From Pirellulimonas nuda (lineage in GTDB: Bacteria > Planctomycetota > Planctomycetia > Pirellulales > Lacipirellulaceae), in NCBI RefSeq assembly GCF_007750855.1, contig NZ_CP036291.1:1860001-1924000 (forward strand): 64,000 nucleotides of DNA, given 5' to 3'. The notes beneath the pieces were generated by a model. The model worked only from the letters and a program-made list of their open reading frames with translations. It did no database searches and was not told the origin of the DNA. The position numbers and the translations under genes are program-made. Positions 8,405 through 17,500 of this stretch are shown here, piece after piece; the first letter of the stretch is position 1, and every line of letters starts with the position of its first letter.

Positions 8405-9447
8405 CATTGCTCCGTAGCCAGTTCGCCGCCGTCGCGCGAGGCGAGCGCCAGGTACGCATCGGCGTCGATGTCGTCCTCCACGAAGCGAACACTCCCGTCC
8501 CCCAGGGCAAAGTGGCCGCCGCCCGGATGGAAGCTGCCGAACGGCAGGTTGTTGAACGAGATCGTTTGCGCGGCGCCGTCGGGCATCGGGGGGCGGTTCT
8601 CGGGCAGGTGATCCGCGTAGTAGCCGGTTGCGTTGAGGTCTGCGTTGAGCGGCGCCTCGCGGCTGAGGTTCTTTGCCGAGCAGACCGCGGTCTGCATCTG
8701 GGGCCCACGCGGGGGCCGGCCCGCGACGGCCTGCCCCGAGTCGCGTTGGCGGTAATAGCTGCCGAAGGTCCAGGTGCGAAGCTGGTACCAGCGTTCCCCG
8801 ACGAGAGCCGTCTTGCTCATGCCGTCGGAGACCCTGCGGACGGGCACCGCGGTGTCGACCCCCATCAGCCCGTCCTTGTTCACCGGCCCTAGCAGCGGAA
8901 CGTCGCCGCCGACGCAATCATCGCCGCGTTTGCACTGCTGGACCCCGGCGCGGCTGGCGTACGAGCCAAGCACTCCGGCGTAGGACATCACGCGCATCGA
9001 CGTGTACTTGCGGCCGCGTTCGTCTTCGATCTCGGGGTCGCTGCTGCACTGGTATAGCGGTATCTGCACGCTGTTGGCCAGTTCCAGCGTTTCGGCCGTT
9101 TCGGCGTAGTTGTCCTGGATGTCGGCGGCGACCGCGGCTTCTTCTACGTACGGCAAGATGAACACCTGCCAGCCGAGGCTGTTGAGCTTCTCTGCGGGCG
9201 AGTTGTTGGACGCCGGAGGCAGCGCCCGCCGGGCCGACTCGTAGTTGGCGCAGGCAAGCGCGATATTGCGGAGGTGGCTCTTGCAATCGCTGGCGCGGGC
9301 CGCTTCTCGCGCCGATTGAACGGCCGGCAGCAACAGCGCTGCCAGCACGCCGATGATGGCGACGACCACCAGCAACTCCACCAGCGTCATCCCCCGCAAC
9401 CGGCCACGACAAGTTGGCGCGAGGCCATATCTCCAACGATGCGTCAA
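8404..9447 (-). CDS. DUF1559 protein with prepilin-type N-terminus
   Basis: 347 residues from a TTG start at 9447, with GGGG six bases upstream; a longer frame continues to 9720 without plausible coding content. The N-terminus carries a type III prepilin signal, RGRLRG followed by MTLVELLVVVAIIGVLAALL, for cleavage after Gly and pseudopilin-like membrane insertion. The DUF1559 domain ends with FGSFHPGGGHFALGDGSVRF, the usual H...DGSVRF tail. These proteins are hugely expanded in Planctomycetes; their function is not established. Its TGA overlaps the NamZ start region, so the two are co-translated. Confidence 0.88.
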   Translation of the reverse strand: MTHRWRYGLAPTCRGRLRGMTLVELLVVVAIIGVLAALLLPAVQSAREAARASDCKSHLRNIALACANYESARRALPPASNNSPAEKLNSLGWQVFILPYVEEAAVAADIQDNYAETAETLELANSVQIPLYQCSSDPEIEDERGRKYTSMRVMSYAGVLGSYASRAGVQQCKRGDDCVGGDVPLLGPVNKDGLMGVDTAVPVRRVSDGMSKTALVGERWYQLRTWTFGSYYRQRDSGQAVAGRPPRGPQMQTAVCSAKNLSREAPLNADLNATGYYADHLPENRPPMPDGAAQTISFNNLPFGSFHPGGGHFALGDGSVRFVEDDIDADAYLALASRDGGELATEQ

Positions 9448-9703
9448 AATGAACCCCACGAATACGAGCAGAAAACTTACCGTTGGGCAGTATGCCGACC
9501 CGCGGTGCGGGGTCAACCGCTCAGAAATGGCTCTCGATTCGCTCTTTTGCGCACGGCCACGCCCAGCGGCGTCCACCCCGGGACCGCTTCGTGGGGCGAT
9601 TTCTCCTGTCCAAACCCCGCCCGACTTGGTCAGAATAGAAAATTCGGTTCCGCGCGTGACAATGTTCCGGGCGAGCGGCCTAACAAGATAGCGCTCTGTC
9701 ACC

Positions 9704-10369
9704 ATGATCGGCCCCAGCATGAGTCTCTCGGACTCTCGAGTTGCAGCAATGCTAGCGGACGCCCGGCTCGGTTCGGGCGAACAGTTGGGCGGGCTGCTAG
9801 AGCACTACAAGAACTATTTACGGTTGCTGGCGATGGCGCAGATGGAAGAGAGGCTCAGCGCGCGTCTGAGCCCTTCGGACATCGTTCAAGAAACCTTCTA
9901 TGAAGCGCACCGAGACTTCCAGCAGTTCCGGGGCGGCAGCTCCGCGGAGCTGCTGGCTTGGCTGCGGGCTGTCCTCGTGAACAACCTTCACCGTGCCGTT
10001 GAGCACCACCTGGGAACCGAGAAAAGAGACATGCGTCGTGAGGTTTCCATCGAACGGATCGACGCGTCCGTAGAACGGTCTGCGTTTCGTCTGGAGGGAG
10101 TGCTGCAAGACCCAGGTAGCTCGCCCAGCCTCCGCGCCCAACGGCAGGAACGCGAGGTGGCGCTCGCCGACGAGCTGGCACGCTTGCCCCGCGACTACCG
10201 CGAGGTGATCGTCCTGCGGCATCTGAGCGGCATGCCGTTCGAGCAGATCGGCGAGCGGATGAATCGCAGCCCAGGCGCCGTGCGGATGCTTTGGCTGCGC
10301 GGCGTGCGGCAGCTCCGCGAGCAGATGGGGGACGGTTGGAACCGACGCTTTGAGGAGCCCCAGCGATGA
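9704..10369 (+). CDS. ECF-like sigma-70 factor, kinase-linked
   Basis: 221 residues from the ATG at 9704 (an ATG at 9719 is possible; neither has a clear Shine-Dalgarno). Region 2 is seen around LSPSDIVQETFYEAHRDFQQF, region 4 around LARLPRDYREVIVLRHLSGM and the helix-turn-helix MPFEQIGERMNRSPGAVRML. The length and sequence fit the planctomycete sigma factors that precede serine/threonine kinases. Its TGA overlaps the ATG of the kinase gene (ATGA), so the two proteins are made together. The kinase probably controls or senses for this sigma factor; that link is an inference from position. Confidence 0.9.
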   Translation: MIGPSMSLSDSRVAAMLADARLGSGEQLGGLLEHYKNYLRLLAMAQMEERLSARLSPSDIVQETFYEAHRDFQQFRGGSSAELLAWLRAVLVNNLHRAVEHHLGTEKRDMRREVSIERIDASVERSAFRLEGVLQDPGSSPSLRAQRQEREVALADELARLPRDYREVIVLRHLSGMPFEQIGERMNRSPGAVRMLWLRGVRQLREQMGDGWNRRFEEPQR

Positions 10370-13284
10370 CCCGACGTGAAGCCGATACGCTGTCTGCCAC
10401 CACGCCGCTGGCCGGGGCCTCGCAGGACGACGCCGATCAGCGCCTGGCAGAACTTCTCGACCGATACCTGGTTGAGCTGGAGTTGACCGGCGTGCCGCCG
10501 GACATCGACCGCCTGGCGGCCGGCTCCCCAGACCTAATCGAGGCGCTCCGCCGCGACGCCCAGGGCCTGCGTGCCCTCTGTCAGATGACGGCCGGCATGC
10601 GGAAGGAGTCGGCCTCGGCAGACCTCACCCCGCCGGCCGGCTCAGAATCGCCGAGCGCGCCGGGCGGCGCGGCGCCCCGGATGCTGGGGGATTTCTTGCT
10701 CGATCGAGAGATCGGCCGCGGGGGCATGGGGATCGTCTACGAGGCGCGGCAGCAGTCGTTGGGGCGCCGCGTAGCGCTCAAGGTCCTCCCGTTTGCATCG
10801 GTCCTGGACGAACGCCAGATCGCCCGCTTCCGCACCGAGGCGCAGGCCGCGGCGCAGCTACACCACCCGCACATCGTGCCGGTGTACGCGGTGGGCGAAG
10901 AACGCGGCGTCCACTACTACGCGATGCAGCTTGTGGCGGGGCAGTCGCTTGAGCAAGCCATCGCAGAGATGAAGCAGGCAGACGGGTCGCGTCCCGAGAC
11001 CGCGCCTGTGAGCGAGCGCGCGCCCGCCGGCGCCGGCTCAACACGCACCTTCCGCGGCGACCCGGACGAGGCGACCTTTTCGACACGCGTCTCGGTCCGT
11101 AGCCGCGGCCACTGCCGCGCCGTGGCCCGGCTGGGCGTGCAGGCGGCCGGGGCGCTGCAGCACGCGCACGAGTACGGCGTCGTGCACCGCGACATCAAGC
11201 CGTCGAACCTGCTGATCGACCGATCGGGCAAGCTGTGGATCACCGACTTCGGGTTGGCGCGGGTCCAGACCGGTTCCAGCGTGACCGTCTCCGGCGACGT
11301 GCTGGGGACGCTCCGCTACATGAGCCCCGAGCAGGCCCACGGCAACGGCGCCGGCGTGGACGCCCGCACCGACGTGTTCGCCCTCGGCGCCACGCTGTAC
11401 GAGATGCTGACGCTCACCTCCGCGACCCGCGGCAAGTCGCGGCAGCAGTTGCTGACGCACCTCGAGTCGGGCGACATTACGCCGCCGCGGCAGCTTAATC
11501 CTGGGATCCCCTTCGATCTAGAAACGATCGTGATGCGCGCCCTGGCGAAGGCGCGGGACGAGCGCTACCCTTCGGCCCAGGAGTTGGCGGACGACCTGCG
11601 GCGTTTTCTGGCCGGCGAGTCGATCCACGCCCGCCGACCGACGCTGCTCGACCGCGCCGCCAAGTGGGCGTTCCGCAGGCGGCGGATGGTGGCCGTGGCC
11701 GCCGCGGCGCTGGTGCTGGTGGCTGCCGTCTCGATCATCGCCGGGCTGGCGCTGGCGCGCGAAGGGCGTCGCACCGCTGCGGCGCTCGACCAAGCAGAAG
11801 CGAACCTCGCCCGCGCCGAGACCCATTACCGGCAGGCGCGCGAGGTAGTCGACCGCCTCGGCAGCGGGCTGGCCGACCGGTTGGCCGAGCTGCCGGCCGC
11901 GGCGCCGCTGCGACAGTCGGTGCTCGCCGACACGCTGCGTTACTACCGAGAGTTCATCGAGCAGGCCAAGGGGGACGCCATGCTCCGCCGCGAGCTGGTA
12001 GAAACCCAGCTCAAAGCGGGGGTCGTTGCGTACCGGCTGGGCGACTACGCCGCGGCCGAAACCCTCTGCCGCGACGCGTCGAGCGGGGCCGCCGAACTGG
12101 TCTCCGCCGGCGGGCCAAACCCTTCACACGCCGACCTTGCCCTCGCGGCGCAGAGCAAGAAGGACCTCGGCGCCGTGGCGGCGGCCCGCGGCGACCTGGC
12201 GGGGGGCGAGGCGGCCTACGCGAGCGCCATCGCCGTCCAGCGGCTGCTGCTCAAGAGCATCGGGCCAGAACCCGAGGCCCGTGGCGACGCGGTCCGCGGG
12301 CTTGCCGAAACCTACACCGCCCTCGGGCTGCTGCTGGCCAGCAGCGGCGACCACGCCCGCGCCGATCGGGCGTTGGGAGACGCGGTGCATCTGCTCTCGG
12401 GCGACGCCATCGGGTCCAACCCCGACAACGCGACGCGTCACGCGCTGGCCGTCGCCTACAACAACCGGAGCTACGTCCGACGGCAATCCGACGCCGAGGC
12501 GGCGCTCGCCGATTGTGGGCAGGCGATCGAGCTGCTCAGGTCGCTGGCGGCCGCAGAGCACGCCCCGGCTTCGCAACGACGCGACTTGGCGCTTTCCTAC
12601 AACAACCGAGGCGCCCTGCAGGGCGCTGTGGGGGATTGGCCCGCCGCCGCAAGCTCGCACCTCGACGCCATCGAGCTGCTCCGCACGCTGGTGCGACAGG
12701 CGCCGGCCGTGGTGGACTACCGTCGTGAGTTGGCGGTGAGCTGGAGCAACCGTGGGCAGGCGCTCGGCCACACCGCGGACGTCGCGGCTGCCGACGACGC
12801 CTTCTCGCAAGCAGAAACACTCGCCCGCGAGCTGGTGGAAGACCAGCCCTCGGCCATCGGCCCACAGAGCCTGCTGGCCGGCGTGCTGAACAACCGGGCG
12901 ATGCTGAGCGAGTCGCAGGGCCGCCTGGACGACGCGGCCGCCGCGCTGGCCGGGGCGATCGAACACCAACGGTTGGCGTTCGAGGCCGCCCCTCAGGTCG
13001 GCGAGTTCCGCGAACAGCTCAGCAAGCACTACTCGAATTACGCCCGGGTGCTGTGGGCGGCCGACCAGCCGGCCGACGCCGCCCGGGCGACCCTGGCCCG
13101 CAGCCGGCTGTGGCCCGACGACAGCGAGCGGCTACGAGGGATTGCCAGCGAGGTCCGCGAGGCGGCCCGGCGTCTGCGGGACGCCCAGGGCGAGTCGTCT
13201 GAGCCGGAGCTGATCCGACAGCTCGTGCGTAGAACGGCGGAAATCGAGTCGCTCACGCAGCGGCTGGCAGACAAGGAGGGATAG
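10366..13284 (+). CDS. Membrane serine/threonine kinase (PknB type) with TPR domain
   Basis: 972 residues. A helical N-terminal region (about 1-80) precedes the kinase domain at about 108-425: glycine loop IGRGGMGIVYEA, Lys139 in VALKVL, HRDIKPSN (Asp276), DFG at 294-296, MSPEQAHG in the activation segment. A roughly 45-residue low-complexity insertion (about 203-248) lies between the lobes. One transmembrane helix follows at about 440-462 (AVAAAALVLVAAVSIIAG), and the remaining ~500 residues are TPR-like helices with NNRG signatures. So the kinase is cytoplasmic and the TPR region extracytoplasmic. It starts inside the sigma gene stop. Confidence 0.93.
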   Translation: MTRREADTLSATTPLAGASQDDADQRLAELLDRYLVELELTGVPPDIDRLAAGSPDLIEALRRDAQGLRALCQMTAGMRKESASADLTPPAGSESPSAPGGAAPRMLGDFLLDREIGRGGMGIVYEARQQSLGRRVALKVLPFASVLDERQIARFRTEAQAAAQLHHPHIVPVYAVGEERGVHYYAMQLVAGQSLEQAIAEMKQADGSRPETAPVSERAPAGAGSTRTFRGDPDEATFSTRVSVRSRGHCRAVARLGVQAAGALQHAHEYGVVHRDIKPSNLLIDRSGKLWITDFGLARVQTGSSVTVSGDVLGTLRYMSPEQAHGNGAGVDARTDVFALGATLYEMLTLTSATRGKSRQQLLTHLESGDITPPRQLNPGIPFDLETIVMRALAKARDERYPSAQELADDLRRFLAGESIHARRPTLLDRAAKWAFRRRRMVAVAAAALVLVAAVSIIAGLALAREGRRTAAALDQAEANLARAETHYRQAREVVDRLGSGLADRLAELPAAAPLRQSVLADTLRYYREFIEQAKGDAMLRRELVETQLKAGVVAYRLGDYAAAETLCRDASSGAAELVSAGGPNPSHADLALAAQSKKDLGAVAAARGDLAGGEAAYASAIAVQRLLLKSIGPEPEARGDAVRGLAETYTALGLLLASSGDHARADRALGDAVHLLSGDAIGSNPDNATRHALAVAYNNRSYVRRQSDAEAALADCGQAIELLRSLAAAEHAPASQRRDLALSYNNRGALQGAVGDWPAAASSHLDAIELLRTLVRQAPAVVDYRRELAVSWSNRGQALGHTADVAAADDAFSQAETLARELVEDQPSAIGPQSLLAGVLNNRAMLSESQGRLDDAAAALAGAIEHQRLAFEAAPQVGEFREQLSKHYSNYARVLWAADQPADAARATLARSRLWPDDSERLRGIASEVREAARRLRDAQGESSEPELIRQLVRRTAEIESLTQRLADKEG
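13273..13281 (+). promoter_or_regulatory. Strong Shine-Dalgarno deciding a TTG start
   Basis: AAGGAGGGA ends six bases before the TTG at 13288 and overlaps the end of the kinase gene. It supports the TTG as the true start of the next protein rather than a later ATG. Confidence 0.7.
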
Positions 13285-13287
13285 AAC

Positions 13288-14475
13288 TTGCATTGGAACC
13301 GCATCAAGCGCAAAGTAGGACGCGCCGTCTACGGCGTTCCCGTATGGCTACATTCGCACGCAGCGAGCATGACCCCTCTTTCCCCACACCGCCGCGTTAA
13401 GCAGCGATCGGCCGGGCGCGTGCCCGGGTTCGAGAGGTGTGAGGACCGTCTGGCGCTCGACGGAACGGCGGCGGCGTTTCAGCCCGCCGACGCCTGGCTC
13501 TCGCTGGACCTGTCCGCGGCCCCTCCGGTGGTCGTTGTGAATGCGTCTGAGATCAGAGACGACGGCTTTGTCCGACTGTCATGGGACTCCACCTTCGTGC
13601 AAGGATTCGGGGACCGTGGGTTTTCGGGGTCGGTGGCTGTCGATGGGAGTACCGAGTACGACATCGGCGATACGCTACTCCCGCCGGAGTCGCTGGGGAC
13701 AGCAATGTCTCCCGATCCGCCATCGGCCAGCGACACGGGCATCGAGCGGATCCCCGTGCCACCTTGGTCGATCCCGGTTGTGGGGGTTGAGGCGCCGAGA
13801 ATCGATTCTGGCCTGGTCGACCTGAACTTTGCTGCTAGCCCGACGGCATTGCGGCTAGAGACACAGGCAGAGGGGGTCCGGCAATCGGCCCAGCTCGCTG
13901 CGGCCGGGCTCCCCACCGAGGCGCCCGCCGGGCTCGAACCGGACGGTCCGACGCGTGAGACCATCGCCCCGCGTGCGGCCATCTTCGAGGTCGCCGCGGC
14001 CGACCCGTCTTTCGGCGGGCTTCGGGGGGTCCGACCGCCAAAGCCGTCGGAGGAAACGAGCGCCGCTACGCCGAACCTTGATCCGCAGCCTGCCCCTACG
14101 CCCGCCAACATCGAGACGGTCGCAGCGACGGCTTCGCCGGCCGCCAGCCCCTTGCTCGCATCGCTAGCGGAGTCCTTGTCGGACCCCTACGACGACGCTG
14201 CATCCGTAGACCCGGCCGCCGCGGACGCTGCGCTAGCGGAGTTGGCGGCTGATGCGTCGTCGTCCGGCGCGGAGCCCGCAGATACGCCACAGGCGGCGCC
14301 CCTGGTGGGGAGCGATTCCCGCCGCACGGAGGCCATCTCGTTAGCGATGGCCGCCCTGTTGGTGGTCGGTCGGCATGCGGGTCGCAAGCGGCCTCGGACC
14401 GAACGTCGGCGAGAAACCCCCGCCTTGGAGTGGCCTGGTGGCTGCGGAAGGCCGCAGGGGTCGGATTCGGCGTGA
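13288..14475 (+). CDS. Surface-anchored planctomycete protein of unknown function
   Basis: 395 residues from a TTG start just after the kinase stop, with an excellent Shine-Dalgarno. The N-terminus is basic and contains RVPGFERCEDRLALDG, close to the LE.LE.R.L..G motif of secreted planctomycete proteins; the next gene has a similar motif. The middle is Pro/Ala/Glu-rich and probably disordered. Near the C-terminus a short hydrophobic helix (AISLAMAALLVVG) is followed by a basic stretch (RHAGRKRPRTERRRE), the layout of a C-terminal membrane anchor or sorting signal. No enzymatic domain seen. Co-transcribed with the kinase. Confidence 0.75.
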   Translation: MHWNRIKRKVGRAVYGVPVWLHSHAASMTPLSPHRRVKQRSAGRVPGFERCEDRLALDGTAAAFQPADAWLSLDLSAAPPVVVVNASEIRDDGFVRLSWDSTFVQGFGDRGFSGSVAVDGSTEYDIGDTLLPPESLGTAMSPDPPSASDTGIERIPVPPWSIPVVGVEAPRIDSGLVDLNFAASPTALRLETQAEGVRQSAQLAAAGLPTEAPAGLEPDGPTRETIAPRAAIFEVAAADPSFGGLRGVRPPKPSEETSAATPNLDPQPAPTPANIETVAATASPAASPLLASLAESLSDPYDDAASVDPAAADAALAELAADASSSGAEPADTPQAAPLVGSDSRRTEAISLAMAALLVVGRHAGRKRPRTERRRETPALEWPGGCGRPQGSDSA

Positions 14476-14579
14476 CAAACGCGGCGGCCGATCGGCCCAA
14501 CTAGGAAGCGGAGTCCGTTTCGGCGGTCGCATCGCTTGCTCAGTCAGCCATCGCAGCCAGCCACCCGCGGAGTCGCGTC

Positions 14580-17500
14580 GTGCCATCACCCTATCGAGTT
14601 AAGAGAAAAGCTCCGAAGCGGCGAGAGAAGCTGCGGATCGAGCAGCTCGAGGCCCGCTGCGTGATGGACGGCGCCGGCTTCGTTCCGGCCCCAGCGTTTG
14701 GCTCCACCGTGCTGCTTGATAGCGCCGTGGAAGCCGATTTCGCGGGGATCGATGGTAGCCACCTTCTTTCCATAGCGCCGTACAACTTGCAGGCCGTTCA
14801 GCCGAAGCCCTACCAGATCGACCCGAACGACGACCGGGCCTACATCGACGCCGGGACCGGTGTTCAATCGCTCGACCCGCTGGCCAACGATCACCTGCTG
14901 TCCGAGACGGCGCTCTCTCCGCGGATCGACTCCTTTGCGGCGCCCGACTACGTCGGCCAGATCACCCTGTCGGCAGATGGCAGGCGGTTGCTCTTTGAGC
15001 CAGCAGAGAACTACCAAGGCGCCTTTAGCCTGACCTACACCGTCCGCTACGGAGACGGTGAAGACGACACCGTCAGCGGCAGCTTCCAGGTTCAGGTGGC
15101 GCCGCAGTTCTTGGCCGTAGAGAACTGGTTCGCGGTCGCGGCCGGGTCCGTCGAGCCGACGCGGCTCGACGTGCTCGCCAACGACCCGCTCCTCAAGCCG
15201 TTTGCCTATGCGCGTGAGTCGCACTACCGCGAGACGAATCAAGAAGTCGCACTCAATGTCGTCGGCGCCTCACAGGGGAGCGCAGGGGGAAGCATCTCCA
15301 TCTCGTCAGACGGCAAGTCGGTTGAATACCTGCCGGCCGAGGGTTTTGTCGGCGACGAGACGTTCACGTACACCGCCGAGGCGACGGGTGGTTCACGGCA
15401 AACGGCGACGGTCACGGTCCATGTCGCCGAACCAGTGGCGGACCCAGCGGGCGTGTCGCGGTTCGCAAGCGAGGGCGAGTTTCAGCAGTTTGTCATCGAC
15501 CGCGCGGTCGCCCAGTACGCCAGCCAGTTCGGCCGATATCACTCGGACTACTTGGCGTACCCCTACCTCTGGAACGGGTCGGCGCAACTTAGCGATATCG
15601 TTCTCTACGACGCCGCAATGACGCGGGTCGCCAGCACGAACAGCGGGCTTGATCGCTCCGAGACGAACGTGCAGGTCGCAGGAGTGGACGAGGCCGATAT
15701 CGTCGAGACCGACGGCCGGTACCTCTACACGTTCTCCGACGGTCAACTGGCGATTGTGGACCTGGTAGACCCCGCGGCGCCGCGGCTGGTCTCGCTGACC
15801 GAGTTCGATTCCCAGTTCAATGCCATGTACCTGCTTGGGGACCGGGTCACCCTGCTGCGTACCGGCAGTCCGTACGCCTCGGCCGAGGTGGTTGTGCTGG
15901 ATGTCAGCGATCGCGGGGCGCCGAGCGTCGTCCAGCGGACCGAGATCGACGGCGTCATCGCGGATTCGCGGGCGATTGGCGACCGCATCCACCTGGTCGT
16001 CAATCGGTCGTTCAAGCTGCCGCCGCTGGAGCGGGTGCTCATCTCGGAAGGGGCCGCAGCGGAGCCGGCCGGCGCAACGCAGCTGTTGCATCCTATGCAG
16101 CTTGTGCTAACGGATGCGTACTTCTCGCCAATCTACCAAGGGTCGCCGAGCGTTTGGCGGAATGAGACGCTGGAGGAGTACGTCGATCGCGTCCGCGACT
16201 CGATCGCCCAGACGACGCTCCCGTCGTTCCGCACGTTCGGCGCCGACGGGGAGTTGGTCGCCTCGGGGCTGTTGACCGACCCGTCGGCGGTTCACAAGCC
16301 GCTCGCGGGCGCCAAGGCGATCGTTTCACTAGTGACGCTAGACGTCGGCGACGACGCGCCGGGCCCGGTCGCTCCGGCTACCAGCTTCGTCGCAGACACG
16401 AACACAGAAGTCTACGTTTCGGCCGACTCGGCCTACTTGTTTAGCTACGACGCCGTCGCCGACGAGACGACCATCTACAAGCTGACGCTGGCGGAAGACG
16501 GCTCGGCGCCGCTCGCGGCGACCGGCGTGGTTGCCGGCAGGCTGCTGAATCAGTTCTCTGCGGACGAGCACGACGGGATGCTGCGCGTCGTCACCACCGC
16601 GACGGTCACCCAGAAGTCCATGACCGGTTGGGGCGGCTGGCGGATGCAGACCCGCCAGGAAAACAATCTGCTTGTGCTGGGACAGCGTGGGAATCGGCTG
16701 GGCGTGGTAGGTGAAGTCACAAACCTGGCCCCCGGCGAGACGCTTAAGTCGGTCCGCTTCATGGGCGAGCGGGCGTACGTGGTCACGTTCCGCGTGACCG
16801 ACCCGCTGTTCTCCATCGACTTAAGCGATCCGGTCATGCCGGAGGTGCGGGGCGTGCTCGTCATCCCCGGCTTCTCCGACTACCTGCACCCCGTCGGCGA
16901 GGACTACCTCATCGGCATCGGACGCAACGCGACAAATGTCTCCGGCTCGGGGGCGCCGTTGCAGTTGACGCTGTTTAATGTGGCCGACCTGGATCATCCT
17001 TTCGTCGTGGCGCAGATTAACTTGGACCATCGGATGGGGTCGGCCTCCGAAGCCTGGATCGATCATCACGCGGTCGCCTATTTCGCCCAGAGCGGCGTGC
17101 TGGCTGTCCCGGTTTCCTGGACCGAGAAGATCAACAGCGGCGGCGTCTGGAAGATGTTCAACCATTCGGCTGTCGAAACCTTCCACGTCGCCTTTGACGA
17201 CGCAGGGGGGGCGACCCTCGAGCAGACCGGCGCCATCGTGCACGACCAGGCGACGCCGACGAACTCGTGGGTCGTCAAGGACGCGGCTTCTGCCCCGCGC
17301 CGAGCGGTGCGGATTGGGGAGTCGCTGATCACCGTATCGAACAACGCCGTCTATGTTCACAACCTGAACAGCCCCGACGAGCAGCTTGGCGAGATCTACA
17401 TCGGACGGCCGGCGTGGAACGACTCCTTCACCCTTGTGGAAGATTCTGGCGCCAACCCCCTCGACGTGCTCGCGAACGACCGGCCTGGCGCCGACGGGCA

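Noticed and set aside
8408..8917. N-terminal extension of the NamZ protein by about 170 residues
   Set aside because: It overlaps the DUF1559 coding sequence; the internal signal peptide and Shine-Dalgarno place the start near 8404.
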